Assembly (NCBI RefSeq): GCF_020616335.1
Contig: NZ_CP085051.1
Span: forward strand, 1,984,001 to 2,048,000
Source: Corynebacterium uberis
GTDB lineage: Bacteria; Actinomycetota; Actinomycetes; Mycobacteriales; Mycobacteriaceae
Length of the DNA: 64,000 nt
Reading direction: 5' to 3'
Made by a program: the position numbers and the translations under genes. The notes under the pieces are model-generated. The model saw only the letters and a list, made by a program, of their open reading frames with translations, was not told the origin of the DNA and did not search any database. Positions 19,453-28,346 of the stretch are shown piece by piece (position 1 is the first letter of the stretch; every line of letters begins with the position of its first letter).

Positions 19453-19495
19453 GCCCCCGTCTGCCTCGGCTGGTGCCGGTGCGGGGTCACAATCC
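19447..19495 (-). promoter_or_regulatory. RAT-like antiterminator target in the bgl leader
   Basis: On the minus strand the element begins GGATTGTGAC and ends GGCAAGACC, the conserved ends of the ribonucleic antiterminator sequence bound by BglG/LicT proteins. Its 3' end overlaps the 5' arm of the terminator stem, so binding would exclude the terminator. The element is about 49 nt long rather than the usual near-30 nt, with extra sequence in the loop. Confidence 0.75.
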
Positions 19496-19618
19496 TTTTG
19501 GTAATCCCATTCTTACCCACGTGGGGCGCTCAGCGCAAGCCCCCACGCCACGGCAGGTTTCGCGGGCCCCGAGTATGCGGTCCACATACTCAGGCCTGCT
19601 CCGTGCTCTGCGCGAAGC

Positions 19619-20797
19619 CTACTTCTGGGACTCGATCTGCTGGATCAGCGCCAGCGGGGCGATCCGGCCAATGGTGTCAGCGTGGGCCTGGGCGGTAGCC
19701 ACACCCTGCTCCACGGTGCCCTGGGCGTTCTTGACCGCAGCCGTCACGGCCTGCGGGTTCGGTGCCGCCTGGGCCACCGCAGCGACATCCCCAGCCAGCT
19801 GCTGGCCGGCAGCTACCGCATCCGTGTGCGCCGCGGTGACCGCGGTGTTGAGGTCTGCAACATAGTCCGGGGCCGGGGGCAGGTTCTCCTCCGCCCAGGC
19901 CTCGATGACCTGGTGGTCATCGGTCAGCGTCCGCATGTCATCGGCCTGCTCCGTGCCTTCCGGCAACTGGAAACGCTCATTGACCTGGCCGTCGGGGATG
20001 CCGTAGGCCTGCTCCAGCGCAACGTCAATGGGCTGCGCCCGCTGCAGCGGGCCAATCCCCATGGAGGTCACGCCCAGGGCTTCCCCGGTCTGGGGGTCAA
20101 AGTTCACTCCGCCCGAGTCACCGTGGTCATAGCCCAGGCCCACGGACCAGATGCCGTTGGACGTGCGGAACAGCTGAATGCCGCACGAGCGCCCAGTGGT
20201 GGAGCCATCCTTGCAGATCGGCTCACCGGCGTTGTCTACAGAGACCTCCCAGATGGCCAGATCCGGGTAATCACGAATACCGGTCAGGATCACCGGCTGG
20301 CCGTGAGACACCCCAAACTGGTCCTTCGAGTCGGCGGCACGCGAGGTGGTCACGTCATCGCGCAGGGCCACGGTGCCCCAGTCCGGCGCGTCGAGGGCAT
20401 CGCGGATCTCCTCATGGGCAGGACGCTCCTGGAAGGTCGGCTCATACGCCGGCACGCCCTGGTCCGCCACACCGATGAGCTTGTCCCCATCGCGGGTGGG
20501 CACGTAGACCTCCGGGCCCGGGTTGGGCTTAGTAATGCCAATAACGCAGTGCGCGGCCGTCACCATCACCCGCTTGGTGGACCCGTCAGGCAGGGTCACC
20601 GTCCCCGGCACGCCTTGTGAGCAGGACCCACGCAGCAGCTCCGGGGGAACCTGCACCGGAACATTGGCGGGCTGTTCACCAGGCATGCGCATCGGCGCTC
20701 CTGGTGCAACCTCGGCAGCGCCGGCAACGGCGGGCAGCAGCATCGTCGCTGCCGCAGCAGCAGCGATGATGGCCCCACAACGGGTACGGATGGTCAT
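19619..20797 (-). CDS. Secreted trypsin-like serine protease
   Basis: 392 residues from ATG 20797 (MTIRTRCGAI...), which gives a clear signal peptide ending around VAGAA; the longer frame to 20890 is not needed. Catalytic residues of chymotrypsin-fold proteases are visible: His in VTAAHC, Asp probably in APDWGTVAL, Ser in DHGDSGGV. Extra Cys pairs (GSCSQGV..., ICKDGS, RSCGI) suggest disulfides outside the cell. After the protease domain (to about residue 300) comes an Ala/Gln-rich helical tail of 90 residues that could contact the cell wall. Similar secreted trypsin-like proteins occur in many corynebacteria. Substrate unknown. Confidence 0.85.
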   Translation of the reverse strand: MTIRTRCGAIIAAAAAATMLLPAVAGAAEVAPGAPMRMPGEQPANVPVQVPPELLRGSCSQGVPGTVTLPDGSTKRVMVTAAHCVIGITKPNPGPEVYVPTRDGDKLIGVADQGVPAYEPTFQERPAHEEIRDALDAPDWGTVALRDDVTTSRAADSKDQFGVSHGQPVILTGIRDYPDLAIWEVSVDNAGEPICKDGSTTGRSCGIQLFRTSNGIWSVGLGYDHGDSGGVNFDPQTGEALGVTSMGIGPLQRAQPIDVALEQAYGIPDGQVNERFQLPEGTEQADDMRTLTDDHQVIEAWAEENLPPAPDYVADLNTAVTAAHTDAVAAGQQLAGDVAAVAQAAPNPQAVTAAVKNAQGTVEQGVATAQAHADTIGRIAPLALIQQIESQK

Positions 20798-20977
20798 GTC
20801 AGATGGCCTCTCAAGGACGACAAAGGGGGAAGTCTCCCAGGAACGCCCCACAGCATCCCCGGGGTGGTCCCATCGTACGGCAGCGCACACCCCGCGGCAG
20901 GAGACTCAGCCCCGCGGGGGTAGCGCGGGTAGCATGAACGCGACGTCGATACGCAGTGACAACGCAAAGGACCAGTC

Positions 20978-21784
20978 ATGACCGCCACCCTGCCGCACCC
21001 CTCCACACGCGCCACCGCACTGATCACCGGAGCCAGCCAGGGCATCGGGGAAGCCATCGCCCGGCAGCTCGCCTCCTTTGGCCACAACCTCATCCTGGTC
21101 GCCCGCCGCGGCGACGTCCTGCGCACCCTCGCCGATGAGCTTATCGACGCCCACGGCATCACCGCGCAGCCCTTCCCCTGCGACCTCGCCCGCCCCGAGG
21201 AAGTCACCCGACTCATCGAGCACATCGCCGACAAAGAGATCAACATCCTGATCAACTCCGCCGGAATAGCCAGCTTTGGCCCCTTCTTACAGCAGGACTG
21301 GGATTATGAAACCACCCAGTTCCACCTCAACGCCACCGCCGTCTTCCGCCTCACCCACGCCGTGGTGGGCCCCATGGTCGCCCGCGGCACCGGGGCGATC
21401 TGCAACGTAGGCTCCGCCGCCGGAAACGTGCCCATCCCCAACAACGCCACCTACGTGTTCACCAAGGCTGGCGTCAACGCCTTTACCGAGGCCCTGCACT
21501 ACGAACTCAAGGGCACCGGCGTGCACTGCACCCTGCTCGCCCCCGGCCCGGTACGCGAGGACACCATTGCAGAACAAGACAAAACCATCGTGGACAAAGT
21601 GGTCCCCGACTTCCTGTGGACCACCTACACCTCCTGTGCCACCGAAACCCTCGACGCACTGGCCGCCAACAAGCGCCGCGTCGTCCCCGGCCCCTTGGGC
21701 AAGGCCATGAACACCATCTCCACCTACGCGCCCACCGGGTTGCTGGCACCGCTGATGGGCAAGTTCTACGCGAAGATGGGTTAA
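20978..21784 (+). CDS. cmrA: Short-chain dehydrogenase, mycolate reductase CmrA type
   Basis: 268 residues. NADP-binding motif TGASQGIGEA near residue 18, NSAG near 90, catalytic Ser in GSAAGNV and YxxxK in YVFTKAG. The length and the position directly before orn match Rv2509 of M. tuberculosis and CmrA of C. glutamicum, which reduce the 3-oxo group of newly condensed mycolates in the final step of mycolic acid synthesis. The conserved cmrA-orn neighbourhood is the main reason for naming it beyond a generic SDR. Confidence 0.8.
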   Translation: MTATLPHPSTRATALITGASQGIGEAIARQLASFGHNLILVARRGDVLRTLADELIDAHGITAQPFPCDLARPEEVTRLIEHIADKEINILINSAGIASFGPFLQQDWDYETTQFHLNATAVFRLTHAVVGPMVARGTGAICNVGSAAGNVPIPNNATYVFTKAGVNAFTEALHYELKGTGVHCTLLAPGPVREDTIAEQDKTIVDKVVPDFLWTTYTSCATETLDALAANKRRVVPGPLGKAMNTISTYAPTGLLAPLMGKFYAKMG

Positions 21785-21869
21785 GCCTGACCGGTATCCT
21801 TGATGGGCTGGAATGGCTGTGCCGCCCTACAGTGGAGGCAGCCGAAATGGAAGGACAGCAAGGACACCT

Positions 21870-22559
21870 ATGACTGAATCCACAGCGCCCGCCGAGCACA
21901 CCGAGCCCGCAGAGTCCGCAGACCCCGCACCCGCCGTGGCCCCCAAGAACGATCGTCTGGTCTGGATCGACCTGGAGATGACCGGGCTCGACCCAGCCCG
22001 GCACACCATCGTTGAGGTGGCAGCCTTGGTCACGGATGCGCAGCTCAACATCCTCGACCCGGGCGTGGACCTGGTGGTGCACGCCAGCGAGGAACAGCTG
22101 GAGCAGATGGATGATTTTGTGCGCAACATGCATGAAACCAACGGACTGCTCGCGGAGATTCGTGCCTCCCAGACCACTCTTGCGCAGGCTGAGGAGGCGG
22201 TGCTGGAGCTCGTCGATAAGTATTGCGATCCCGAGCACCCGGCCCCGCTGGCGGGCAACTCGATTGCCACGGATCGCTCCTTCATTCGGGCGGAGATGCC
22301 GCGGCTGGACGCGGCGCTGCACTATCGCATGATCGACGTCTCCTCTATTAAGGAGCTCACCCGGCGCTGGTACCCGCGCGTGTACTACCACCAGCCAGAC
22401 AAGGGCATGGCCCACCGCGCGCTGGCGGACATCGTGGAGTCCATCCGCGAGCTGGACTACTACCGGCGCGCGGCATTCGTAGCCCAACCCGGCCCCACCT
22501 CCGAGGAAGCCACCGCCGCCCAAGAGGAAGCTACCGCCGCCTACCAGCAGTTTTTGTAA
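21870..22559 (+). CDS. orn: Oligoribonuclease
   Basis: 229 residues from ATG 21870, which has an AAGGA box just upstream; an in-frame start at 21813 adds nothing conserved. The DEDD exonuclease core begins at [12 protein letters not shown] (Asp34, Glu36) and ends with [16 protein letters not shown] containing the catalytic His/Asp. It degrades the last 2-5 nt RNA fragments and linear dinucleotides. An unusual acidic, Pro/Ala/Glu-rich N-terminal extension of about 25 residues precedes the fold, and an Ala/Glu-rich tail follows it. Confidence 0.93.
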   Translation: MTESTAPAEHTEPAESADPAPAVAPKNDRLVWIDLEMTGLDPARHTIVEVAALVTDAQLNILDPGVDLVVHASEEQLEQMDDFVRNMHETNGLLAEIRASQTTLAQAEEAVLELVDKYCDPEHPAPLAGNSIATDRSFIRAEMPRLDAALHYRMIDVSSIKELTRRWYPRVYYHQPDKGMAHRALADIVESIRELDYYRRAAFVAQPGPTSEEATAAQEEATAAYQQFL

Positions 22560-22607
22560 ATCTTCGCGCGTGGGTTAAGGTAATTCTCGCTGTTTGATAC
22601 AGCAGAT

Positions 22608-22683
22608 GGTGGATGTAGTTCAGCTGGTAGAGCACCAGGTTGTGATCCTGGGTGTCGCGGGTTCGAGCCCCGTCATCCACCCC
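22608..22683 (+). tRNA. tRNA-His (GTG anticodon)
   Basis: Cloverleaf with acceptor GTGGATG/CATCCAC, D-arm AGTTCAGCTGGTAGAGC, anticodon stem-loop CCAGGTTGTGATCCTGG and T-arm GGGTTCGAGCCCC. An extra 5' G facing a C at the discriminator position is the hallmark of tRNA-His. A terminator follows at once. Confidence 0.95.
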
Positions 22684-22689
22684 GAAGAA

Positions 22690-22727
22690 ACCCCCTCACC
22701 GCGGGGCAGCGGCGAGGGGGTTTTCTT
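22690..22727 (+). terminator. Rho-independent terminator after tRNA-His
   Basis: CCCCCTC (22691-22697) pairs with GAGGGGG (22714-22720), followed by TTTTCTT. Confidence 0.85.
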
Positions 22728-22774
22728 GTGCCCGCAGCAGGTACGCGGCCGCAGCCTGGCGCTGCGGCGCACCC

Positions 22775-23035
22775 CTAGTTAAACGCCGCGAAACGCAGCA
22801 CAAGCAGCAGGACGATCGGCCAGGCGGCAGCAGACACCACCGAGGCCACGCCCAGCGCCCACTTGCGGGAGGCACAGGCCACGGCGAGCCCGAAGGCGCC
22901 TATGAGTACGCACAGGCCAAAATAGGTGGTTTGCATCCAGTCAGGCATGTCGCCGCCGACGAACGGGGCGCACACCCACGGCACAATGAGGGCAAGCCAG
23001 GCTGGAATTGTCAGGCGAGACAGGTGAACAGACAT
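22775..23035 (-). CDS. Small hypothetical membrane protein
   Basis: 86 residues from ATG 23035, chosen because AGGAGACCCC lies directly before it. Three membrane segments (about 9-27, 35-53, 60-80) with few charged residues. It is on the same strand as, and 140 nt after, the bacteriocin-type ABC transporter genes, so it could be a companion (such as an immunity protein), but I recognise no family. It has no leader-peptide or double-glycine features of a bacteriocin. Confidence 0.6.
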   Translation of the reverse strand: MSVHLSRLTIPAWLALIVPWVCAPFVGGDMPDWMQTTYFGLCVLIGAFGLAVACASRKWALGVASVVSAAAWPIVLLLVLRFAAFN

Positions 23036-23176
23036 GGGGTCTCCTGAAGCGATAGGGACGGTGGTGCCGGACACCATCAAGTAAATGCAGCGCTTCCTTT
23101 GTTTACAAGGGTTGTGCCGATTTTGTGACATATTTGTGCCCTCCACGTGACACCCCACCGCCCTGCCTCGCGCCGC

Positions 23177-23845
23177 CTACCCGGGGCAGTAAATATCTAG
23201 ATCCACACACGAATCCGCGTGGGAGACCACCCACGGATCATGAGTGGCAATAATCACGCACGCCCCAGCCAGGGCATACTCGCTTAGAATGCCCACCACC
23301 ATCTCCGCGTTCTTCATGTCCAACGCGCCGGTGGGCTCGTCGGCCAGCACCACCTCCACGTCGCGCACCAGAATCCTGGCCAGGGCCACCCGCTGCTTCT
23401 CCGCCCCGTTGAGCTCATGGATGCGCTCCCCACCGCGACCGGCCAAGCCCACGTGCTCCAAGGCGCCGTCGATAAGCCGATCAGACGCCCGCCGGCTCAG
23501 CTTTCCCCCGTGCACGAAAGCAACATTCGCCCGCACAGTGTCAAAATCCATGAGCGCATAGTCCTGAAACAAAAACCCCACCGACGCGCGCCGCCGCTGC
23601 CGCCGCTCGCGTGCCGACGCCGCATTCAAATCCACCGAATCATAGCTGACCTGCCCCGCAGACAACCGATCCGTCAAGCCCACGCACCGCAGCAGCGTCG
23701 ACTTACCCGCTCCCGACGCCCCCACAACCGCGTGCAGCGCCCCTTTACGGAACTCACAATTCAGCCCCGACCACACATCCCGACGCCCCACCCGCTTGCG
23801 GGCCGCCGTCACCTTAATATCAACCACAATTGCTCCCTCAATCAC
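23177..23845 (-). CDS. ABC transporter ATPase, bacteriocin (lactococcin 972-group) export type
   Basis: 222 residues: Walker A GASGAGKST, Walker B VVLADEPTGALD, and switch His in ATHDPWVV. The DEPTGALD-(M)KNAE and THDPWVVSHAD stretches fit the ATPases that pair with bacteriocin-associated seven-TM permeases. The ABC signature reads LNGAEKQR instead of LSGGEQQR: both the Ser and the second Gly are replaced. These residues contact ATP across the dimer, so turnover may be altered. The MacB-like size and arrangement with the permease encoded just upstream (18-nt gap) indicate a two-gene transporter. Confidence 0.75.
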   Translation of the reverse strand: MIEGAIVVDIKVTAARKRVGRRDVWSGLNCEFRKGALHAVVGASGAGKSTLLRCVGLTDRLSAGQVSYDSVDLNAASARERRQRRRASVGFLFQDYALMDFDTVRANVAFVHGGKLSRRASDRLIDGALEHVGLAGRGGERIHELNGAEKQRVALARILVRDVEVVLADEPTGALDMKNAEMVVGILSEYALAGACVIIATHDPWVVSHADSCVDLDIYCPG

Positions 23846-23863
23846 TCAATCACGCCACAACAC

Positions 23864-26044
23864 CTACTGGCCCACCGCCGCAACACACACGCCGGCCACC
23901 ACGCTCGCCGCTAGCACCCACGCCCCCTCAGCACACAACAGCCACCGAAACCTCCAATCCCAGCTCAGACCAAAGGAATAGCCCACCCGCAGCGCCGGAT
24001 CACACACCCGAGAAACCACCGCAGCACAGGCCATCGCCAACGCCAACACCCCCACGATGGACGACACCGCACACAACAGCCCCACCCGCACCACAATGCC
24101 GTCCACGCGATGCTGATCCAGCCACACATCCCCCACGCTGCGCGGCTGGAACACCGCCCCATCCACCCCCGGCAGAGCCACAAATTCACGCGCCGTGGAC
24201 TCATTGGCAAAAAGGATCGTGCCCGCCGCCAAACTATCCAGCGTCTCCACCGCATGCACCGGCCGGAAATCATCCGGAACAATCACCACCACCGGGTGCT
24301 CCAACACCACACCACGGTGCTGCTCCCCCGTATCCACCAGCGGATTAAACACTTGAAAATGAAAATGCGTTGCGACGGTCGCCACCACGCACCCCGCCTG
24401 CGCACACAAGTCCCGGCCCGGGAACACCTGGCGGCCGAGCTCCGCCACCGCGCGCGGAGGCTCCGGCACAGTGCCTTCCGCGGTGCTCGGTTGCGCGGCA
24501 TCGGGGTCATACTCCTGTTCGCCGTTCGGGCTGGCGTCCTGCTCTGCGGGCTGGACGGCGGGTTGCTCGGCCGGTTGCTCGGCGGGCTCCGCGGCAGGTT
24601 CTTCTGCGAGCTCGTCTGCGGGTTGCTCGGCGGGTTGCTCTGCCTCGTGGTAGACCTCACGCGCGGCGGCCTCATCACCGCCATGACGTGCGCCCTGACC
24701 CGTAGGTTCGCTGTGCGAATTTTCGGCACGGTCTTCTTGCTCCTCCGGGGGCGCGGCCAGCACAATGCCCACATCAGTTGGCAGCTGGCGGATCCGCTCC
24801 TGGGCGGCGGCCGACAAAAAGGTGCCCGCAGCCGTGCGGTTCATAGCCACCACCTGGGCGCCTTTGGCGGATTCGAAGAGATGAAACTCCACGGCCTTTC
24901 CAGAGGCCAGCGCCGCGGCTGTGGCATCGGCAATCTGCTGGGCGCGCTCCTCGTCGCCCTGCCACAGGTCTGCCAGCGAGGTCGCACCCGCAGCATCAGC
25001 ACCGCCAGCTAGCGGGCGAAGGGCCCCGCCCTGAGCACGGACCAGCCCGCTGACGTGGCCCAAATCCACGATCATCGATTGCTGGCGGGCAAACTGCTGC
25101 GCCGCGTGCCCGCACGAGACCGCAGAGACGATCATCAACGCGCAGACGGCGCAGCGCACCGCGTAGCTGGAGCCGAGGTCCATAAACGGGCGCACGCGCC
25201 ACCCCCACGGCGGCACGGTCCCCAGCCACGACACCGCCGCCACCGCCCCCGCCCACGTGGCGGCACACACCAGGCCTACCAGCGCCACAAACTGGGCGCT
25301 ATAGCGCAGCACGGAAATCGCCCCATCAAAGGAGGTATAGCCTGCCAGCGCAAAGCCGGCCACGATGACACCCGCGCGCAGCACCCGCACTAGCGGGCTC
25401 AGTGCAACCACTGCGTCGTGCTTGCACAGCGTCACCACCGACTCCCCGTGCAGGCGATCCACGATGTAGCGCCGCCTATTGAGCAGCACTGCCAGCAGAA
25501 TCAGGCCGGCCGAGGTGACCGTGACCACGCCCAAGCCCAGCGGCACCGGGGTCGCCCCGATGAGATCATGCTCAAGGCCCTCATAGTGTTCGGAGGCCAC
25601 CCCATAGCGCGACGCAATATCGGCGAGCTGAGAGTTGAAACGCTGCCCGCCCGCGTTGCCAAAGACCTGCCGGATCTCATGGCCCGGCAGGTCAGATAGC
25701 GGCACCACCTTGATGGCCCGCTCATGGGAGTAGGACTGGTACCCGCTTTCCAGCCACCGCCGCCCCGCACCGCCGCGGCCCACATAGAAGGTGCGCGTTC
25801 CAAACTCCGTGCGGTCCACCACCGTGGTGGTGTCTGTTTCCACGGACAGCCGGTCAATGTCATCGAGGAGCGCTTGTGCGCGCTCTGGGGAGATCCCGGT
25901 GGTTAAGCGAGTGGCCGCAGAGATGCTGCGCGCGTAGTTCGCGTCCACCAGCATGGTGGTTTGAACCGCAAGGAAGCCCGTTGCCAACAGGGCAAACAAT
26001 AAAGCCGCACGAATGATCGTGTAGGGCGTTATCAAACGTGTCAC
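23864..26044 (-). CDS. Large permease, bacteriocin-associated integral membrane protein type
   Basis: 726 residues. One N-terminal membrane segment (10-28), an extracytoplasmic domain (30-165), a cluster of three or four segments (about 165-330), a second large outer domain (about 330-640) and a final pair of segments near the C-terminus, a layout like MacB/FtsX-type or DUF1430 permeases. The outer domain contains a Glu/Pro/Gln/Ala-rich tandem insert (EQPAEQPADELAEEPAAEP) near residues 470-500. It pairs with the ATPase gene 18 nt downstream. A bacteriocin precursor gene was looked for in the flanks and not found, so the cargo may instead be a lipoprotein, peptide or antibiotic. Confidence 0.65.
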   Translation of the reverse strand: MTRLITPYTIIRAALLFALLATGFLAVQTTMLVDANYARSISAATRLTTGISPERAQALLDDIDRLSVETDTTTVVDRTEFGTRTFYVGRGGAGRRWLESGYQSYSHERAIKVVPLSDLPGHEIRQVFGNAGGQRFNSQLADIASRYGVASEHYEGLEHDLIGATPVPLGLGVVTVTSAGLILLAVLLNRRRYIVDRLHGESVVTLCKHDAVVALSPLVRVLRAGVIVAGFALAGYTSFDGAISVLRYSAQFVALVGLVCAATWAGAVAAVSWLGTVPPWGWRVRPFMDLGSSYAVRCAVCALMIVSAVSCGHAAQQFARQQSMIVDLGHVSGLVRAQGGALRPLAGGADAAGATSLADLWQGDEERAQQIADATAAALASGKAVEFHLFESAKGAQVVAMNRTAAGTFLSAAAQERIRQLPTDVGIVLAAPPEEQEDRAENSHSEPTGQGARHGGDEAAAREVYHEAEQPAEQPADELAEEPAAEPAEQPAEQPAVQPAEQDASPNGEQEYDPDAAQPSTAEGTVPEPPRAVAELGRQVFPGRDLCAQAGCVVATVATHFHFQVFNPLVDTGEQHRGVVLEHPVVVIVPDDFRPVHAVETLDSLAAGTILFANESTAREFVALPGVDGAVFQPRSVGDVWLDQHRVDGIVVRVGLLCAVSSIVGVLALAMACAAVVSRVCDPALRVGYSFGLSWDWRFRWLLCAEGAWVLAASVVAGVCVAAVGQ

Positions 26045-26554
26045 CTAGTATCCCGCCCTGTTGTCCCTTCGGGGGGTGGGCCCTACCGGTCCACCGTCAC
26101 CATAAATCCGCTGCGCGGGCTTCCACCCCCTGTGCGTTGGATAAGGGGTGGTGGAAACGCCGCGCGTCCTGCCTGTGCGTCAACGCCTGGTGCGTCGCGC
26201 GCTCGAAGCTTCAGCCCAAGGCTCAAGCCCTGAACACGGTTTTTCTAACTGCCAGATAGGGCAGCTAGGACTACGGGGGCAGATAGGGCGGTCAGGCAGC
26301 GGCGCGTATGGGATGCGGCTAAGGACGCGGGGCACAACAGGGGTGCGGCGCTGCTGTTCATGAAACGGCCCTTCCGGACAGCGAGGTGACTAGCACGGGG
26401 TGTGACTAGCACAGTTTCGGTCAGACTAATGCCCCCAGGCACCGGCGGCAATGCCTAGGAGGCACGGTTTCCGTCATGTCTGGGACTACAGTGATGGGAC
26501 GGGGTAGGCGCGCATGCGCGGGCAACGCTGAGCAACAGGATGCGGACACCGCCG
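26045..26554. other. Gene-free intergenic region, 510 bp
   Basis: This separates the permease gene from the downstream end of the L,D-transpeptidase gene; both genes are on the minus strand, so the permease promoter should be in it. An 11-bp direct repeat GTGACTAGCAC occurs at 26386-26396 and 26402-26412, 16 bp apart, which could bind a regulator. The short frames present have no ribosome binding site and no recognisable product. Confidence 0.45.
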
Positions 26555-27760
26555 CTAGTTGCTCTGCGCGTTGCCTTCCTTCCATTCCTTCCACGGGATG
26601 TTCCAGTCCCCTAGCCCGTCCCATCCGGAGAAGTCACCGCCAATGGTGTTTTTCACCTTGACAATGTCCCCGCGCTTGACGGTCTGCTGGAACCACTGGG
26701 CGGCATCTGTGGTGACGTTGATGCAGCCGTGGGAGGTGTTGGTGTTGCCCTGTGCCCACACGGACCAGGGTGCCGCGTGGACGTAGATCCCGGAGTAGGA
26801 CATCTGGGTGGCAAACTGCACGGTGGTTTTGTAGCCGCCCTTATCGTGGGCGAGGCCGAAGGTCTCTGAGTCCATGACCAGGGACTCGTTGCGGTCGCCG
26901 ATGATGTAGGTGCCGTTGGGCGTGGGCCACTGGGACGAGCCCATAGAGATGGGGATGGAGCGCAGTTCCTCGCCGTTTTTGTACACGGTCATGGTCTTGG
27001 TGGCGTCATCGGCCACAGCGATGACCTCATCGCCGATGCTAAACGACGCCGCGTTGGACGAGTCACCATAGATTCCCCCGCCCAAGGGCTGGCCGTAGAT
27101 GTTGGCCTCCACGCTGACCTTGGTGCCGGGCTTCCAGAACTTCTCCGGCCGCCAGCGCACCTCATAGTTGTTCAGCCAGTAGAAGGCGCCGGTGACCTTG
27201 GGCTCGGTCTTGATCTTGATGGTCTGCTCGGCCTTCTTGCGGTCCTCGATGGGATAGCCGAAGCGGAAGGCGATGGTTTGGCCCACGCCGACCTCGGCGC
27301 CGTCGAGAGGCGCAATGCTCACGGCGGCCACGCCGTCGGGCTCCACGGTGGAAAACTCGACAGTGGTGGACTCCCCGTTGGCGTCAAAAGCCTCGACCGT
27401 GTAGGTCCGGTAGTAGCCTAGGTCCTCCGTGGTGCGCCAGGAGCTGTGGTCCTCGGAGTATTCCCCCTCGACCTGTTTGCCGTCCTCGTTGGTCATGACG
27501 ACCTTGCGTAGCGTCTCATCCTGGGACTCCACGCTGACGCGCGAGGAGGGATCCACCTTGCGCGCGCCATCCTTGACGGAGACCACCGGCGCCGGATTTT
27601 CCTCTTCCACCTGCGCCGCATGGGCGGCCTCAGAGCCCGTATCGCGCCCAATGGTGCACGATGAAACTGCCCCCGCCACCGCAATGGCCATCGCGGACAT
27701 TACCGCCATTACTGCCACGGACTTCCTCCGCGACAACCGAGCAACAAACGCCACTGCCAC
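26555..27760 (-). CDS. L,D-transpeptidase lipoprotein (Ig-like + YkuD)
   Basis: About 401 residues. The frame extends to 27937, but I prefer GTG 27760, which has a GAGG box 8 nt upstream and leaves a normal lipoprotein signal with lipobox VSSC. Two Ig-like domains follow (about 60-260), then the YkuD catalytic domain with TSHGCINV, where Cys is the nucleophile and His its partner. The C-terminal tail is Trp-rich ([15 protein letters not shown]), as in mycobacterial LdtMt2 and its relatives. These enzymes make 3-3 cross-links in peptidoglycan outside the membrane. Confidence 0.88.
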   Translation of the reverse strand: MAVAFVARLSRRKSVAVMAVMSAMAIAVAGAVSSCTIGRDTGSEAAHAAQVEEENPAPVVSVKDGARKVDPSSRVSVESQDETLRKVVMTNEDGKQVEGEYSEDHSSWRTTEDLGYYRTYTVEAFDANGESTTVEFSTVEPDGVAAVSIAPLDGAEVGVGQTIAFRFGYPIEDRKKAEQTIKIKTEPKVTGAFYWLNNYEVRWRPEKFWKPGTKVSVEANIYGQPLGGGIYGDSSNAASFSIGDEVIAVADDATKTMTVYKNGEELRSIPISMGSSQWPTPNGTYIIGDRNESLVMDSETFGLAHDKGGYKTTVQFATQMSYSGIYVHAAPWSVWAQGNTNTSHGCINVTTDAAQWFQQTVKRGDIVKVKNTIGGDFSGWDGLGDWNIPWKEWKEGNAQSN

Positions 27761-28098
27761 TACTTTTAACCTCAAATCGCCACGATCAATGCTTCGGTTG
27801 CGTTGGCCGGCCAGGTTGGGCAGCCCCAGCAACCGTGCTCGGCTCAGCCTACTTGCCTTCCCCGCGAAGAGGGAAGCAACCGCCGGGCAGTCAACCAACC
27901 GTGACCGAATCGATATACAACCCCACATATCTCCCATCCGCCTGGGCGTTGGGCTTCTCGCGCGGAGCGCAAAACCGGTGTGTGACCTGGCGATTTTGTA
28001 AGTTTATTGGCGGGGAAGTAAAGTGATTCTCCGTTGCGGCGCCCACGGTGCTCGCAACAGAGACAACGCCGCTTGCCCGTTGCGGGCGGACGCCGTTT
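27761..28098. other. Divergent intergenic region between ldt and tRNA-Lys
   Basis: It should hold the promoter of the L,D-transpeptidase (minus) and of tRNA-Lys (plus). A GC-rich hairpin-like stretch (GCCCGTTGCGGGC) lies at about 28075-28087 before the tRNA. Part may instead encode the N-terminus if the longer transpeptidase start is used. I see no separate gene. Confidence 0.4.
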
Positions 28099-28174
28099 GC
28101 GCCATTAGCTCAATTGGTAGAGCAACTGACTCTTAATCAGTGGGTTCGGGGTTCGAGTCCCTGATGGCGCACCA
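28099..28174 (+). tRNA. tRNA-Lys (CTT anticodon)
   Basis: Acceptor GCGCCAT/ATGGCGC, anticodon loop in CTGACTCTTAATCAG, T-arm GGGTTCGAGTCCC variant, and an encoded 3' ACCA. It is followed by a terminator. Confidence 0.95.
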
Positions 28175-28180
28175 TCTCAC

Positions 28181-28211
28181 CCCCGTTGAGTCCCAGCTCA
28201 GCGGGGTTTTT
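28181..28211 (+). terminator. Rho-independent terminator after tRNA-Lys
   Basis: CCCCGTTGAG pairs with CTCAGCGGGG across a six-base loop and is followed by TTTTT. Confidence 0.88.
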
Positions 28212-28332
28212 CGTATTCTAGCAGCCGTGCGCCACGCCGCGGGCCACCCTCCACGCCCACCCCCGTTCGGGGGGAATTGAGTGATCTGCGCCACGCGAGC
28301 CCCCTACTGAGCAGTAGCGCTGCAGCTGTTCC

Positions 28333-28338
28333 TATAAT
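28333..28338 (+). promoter_or_regulatory. -10 hexamer of the LacI-type regulator gene
   Basis: A perfect TATAAT ends 8 nt before the ATG at 28347, with no ribosome binding site between. Transcription would begin at or next to the A of the ATG, giving a leaderless mRNA. Confidence 0.7.
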
Positions 28339-28346
28339 GGCCTTCC

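Noticed and set aside
26245..26451. 68-codon frame as a possible bacteriocin precursor for the ABC transporter
   Set aside because: No leader-peptide or signal sequence, no ribosome binding site.
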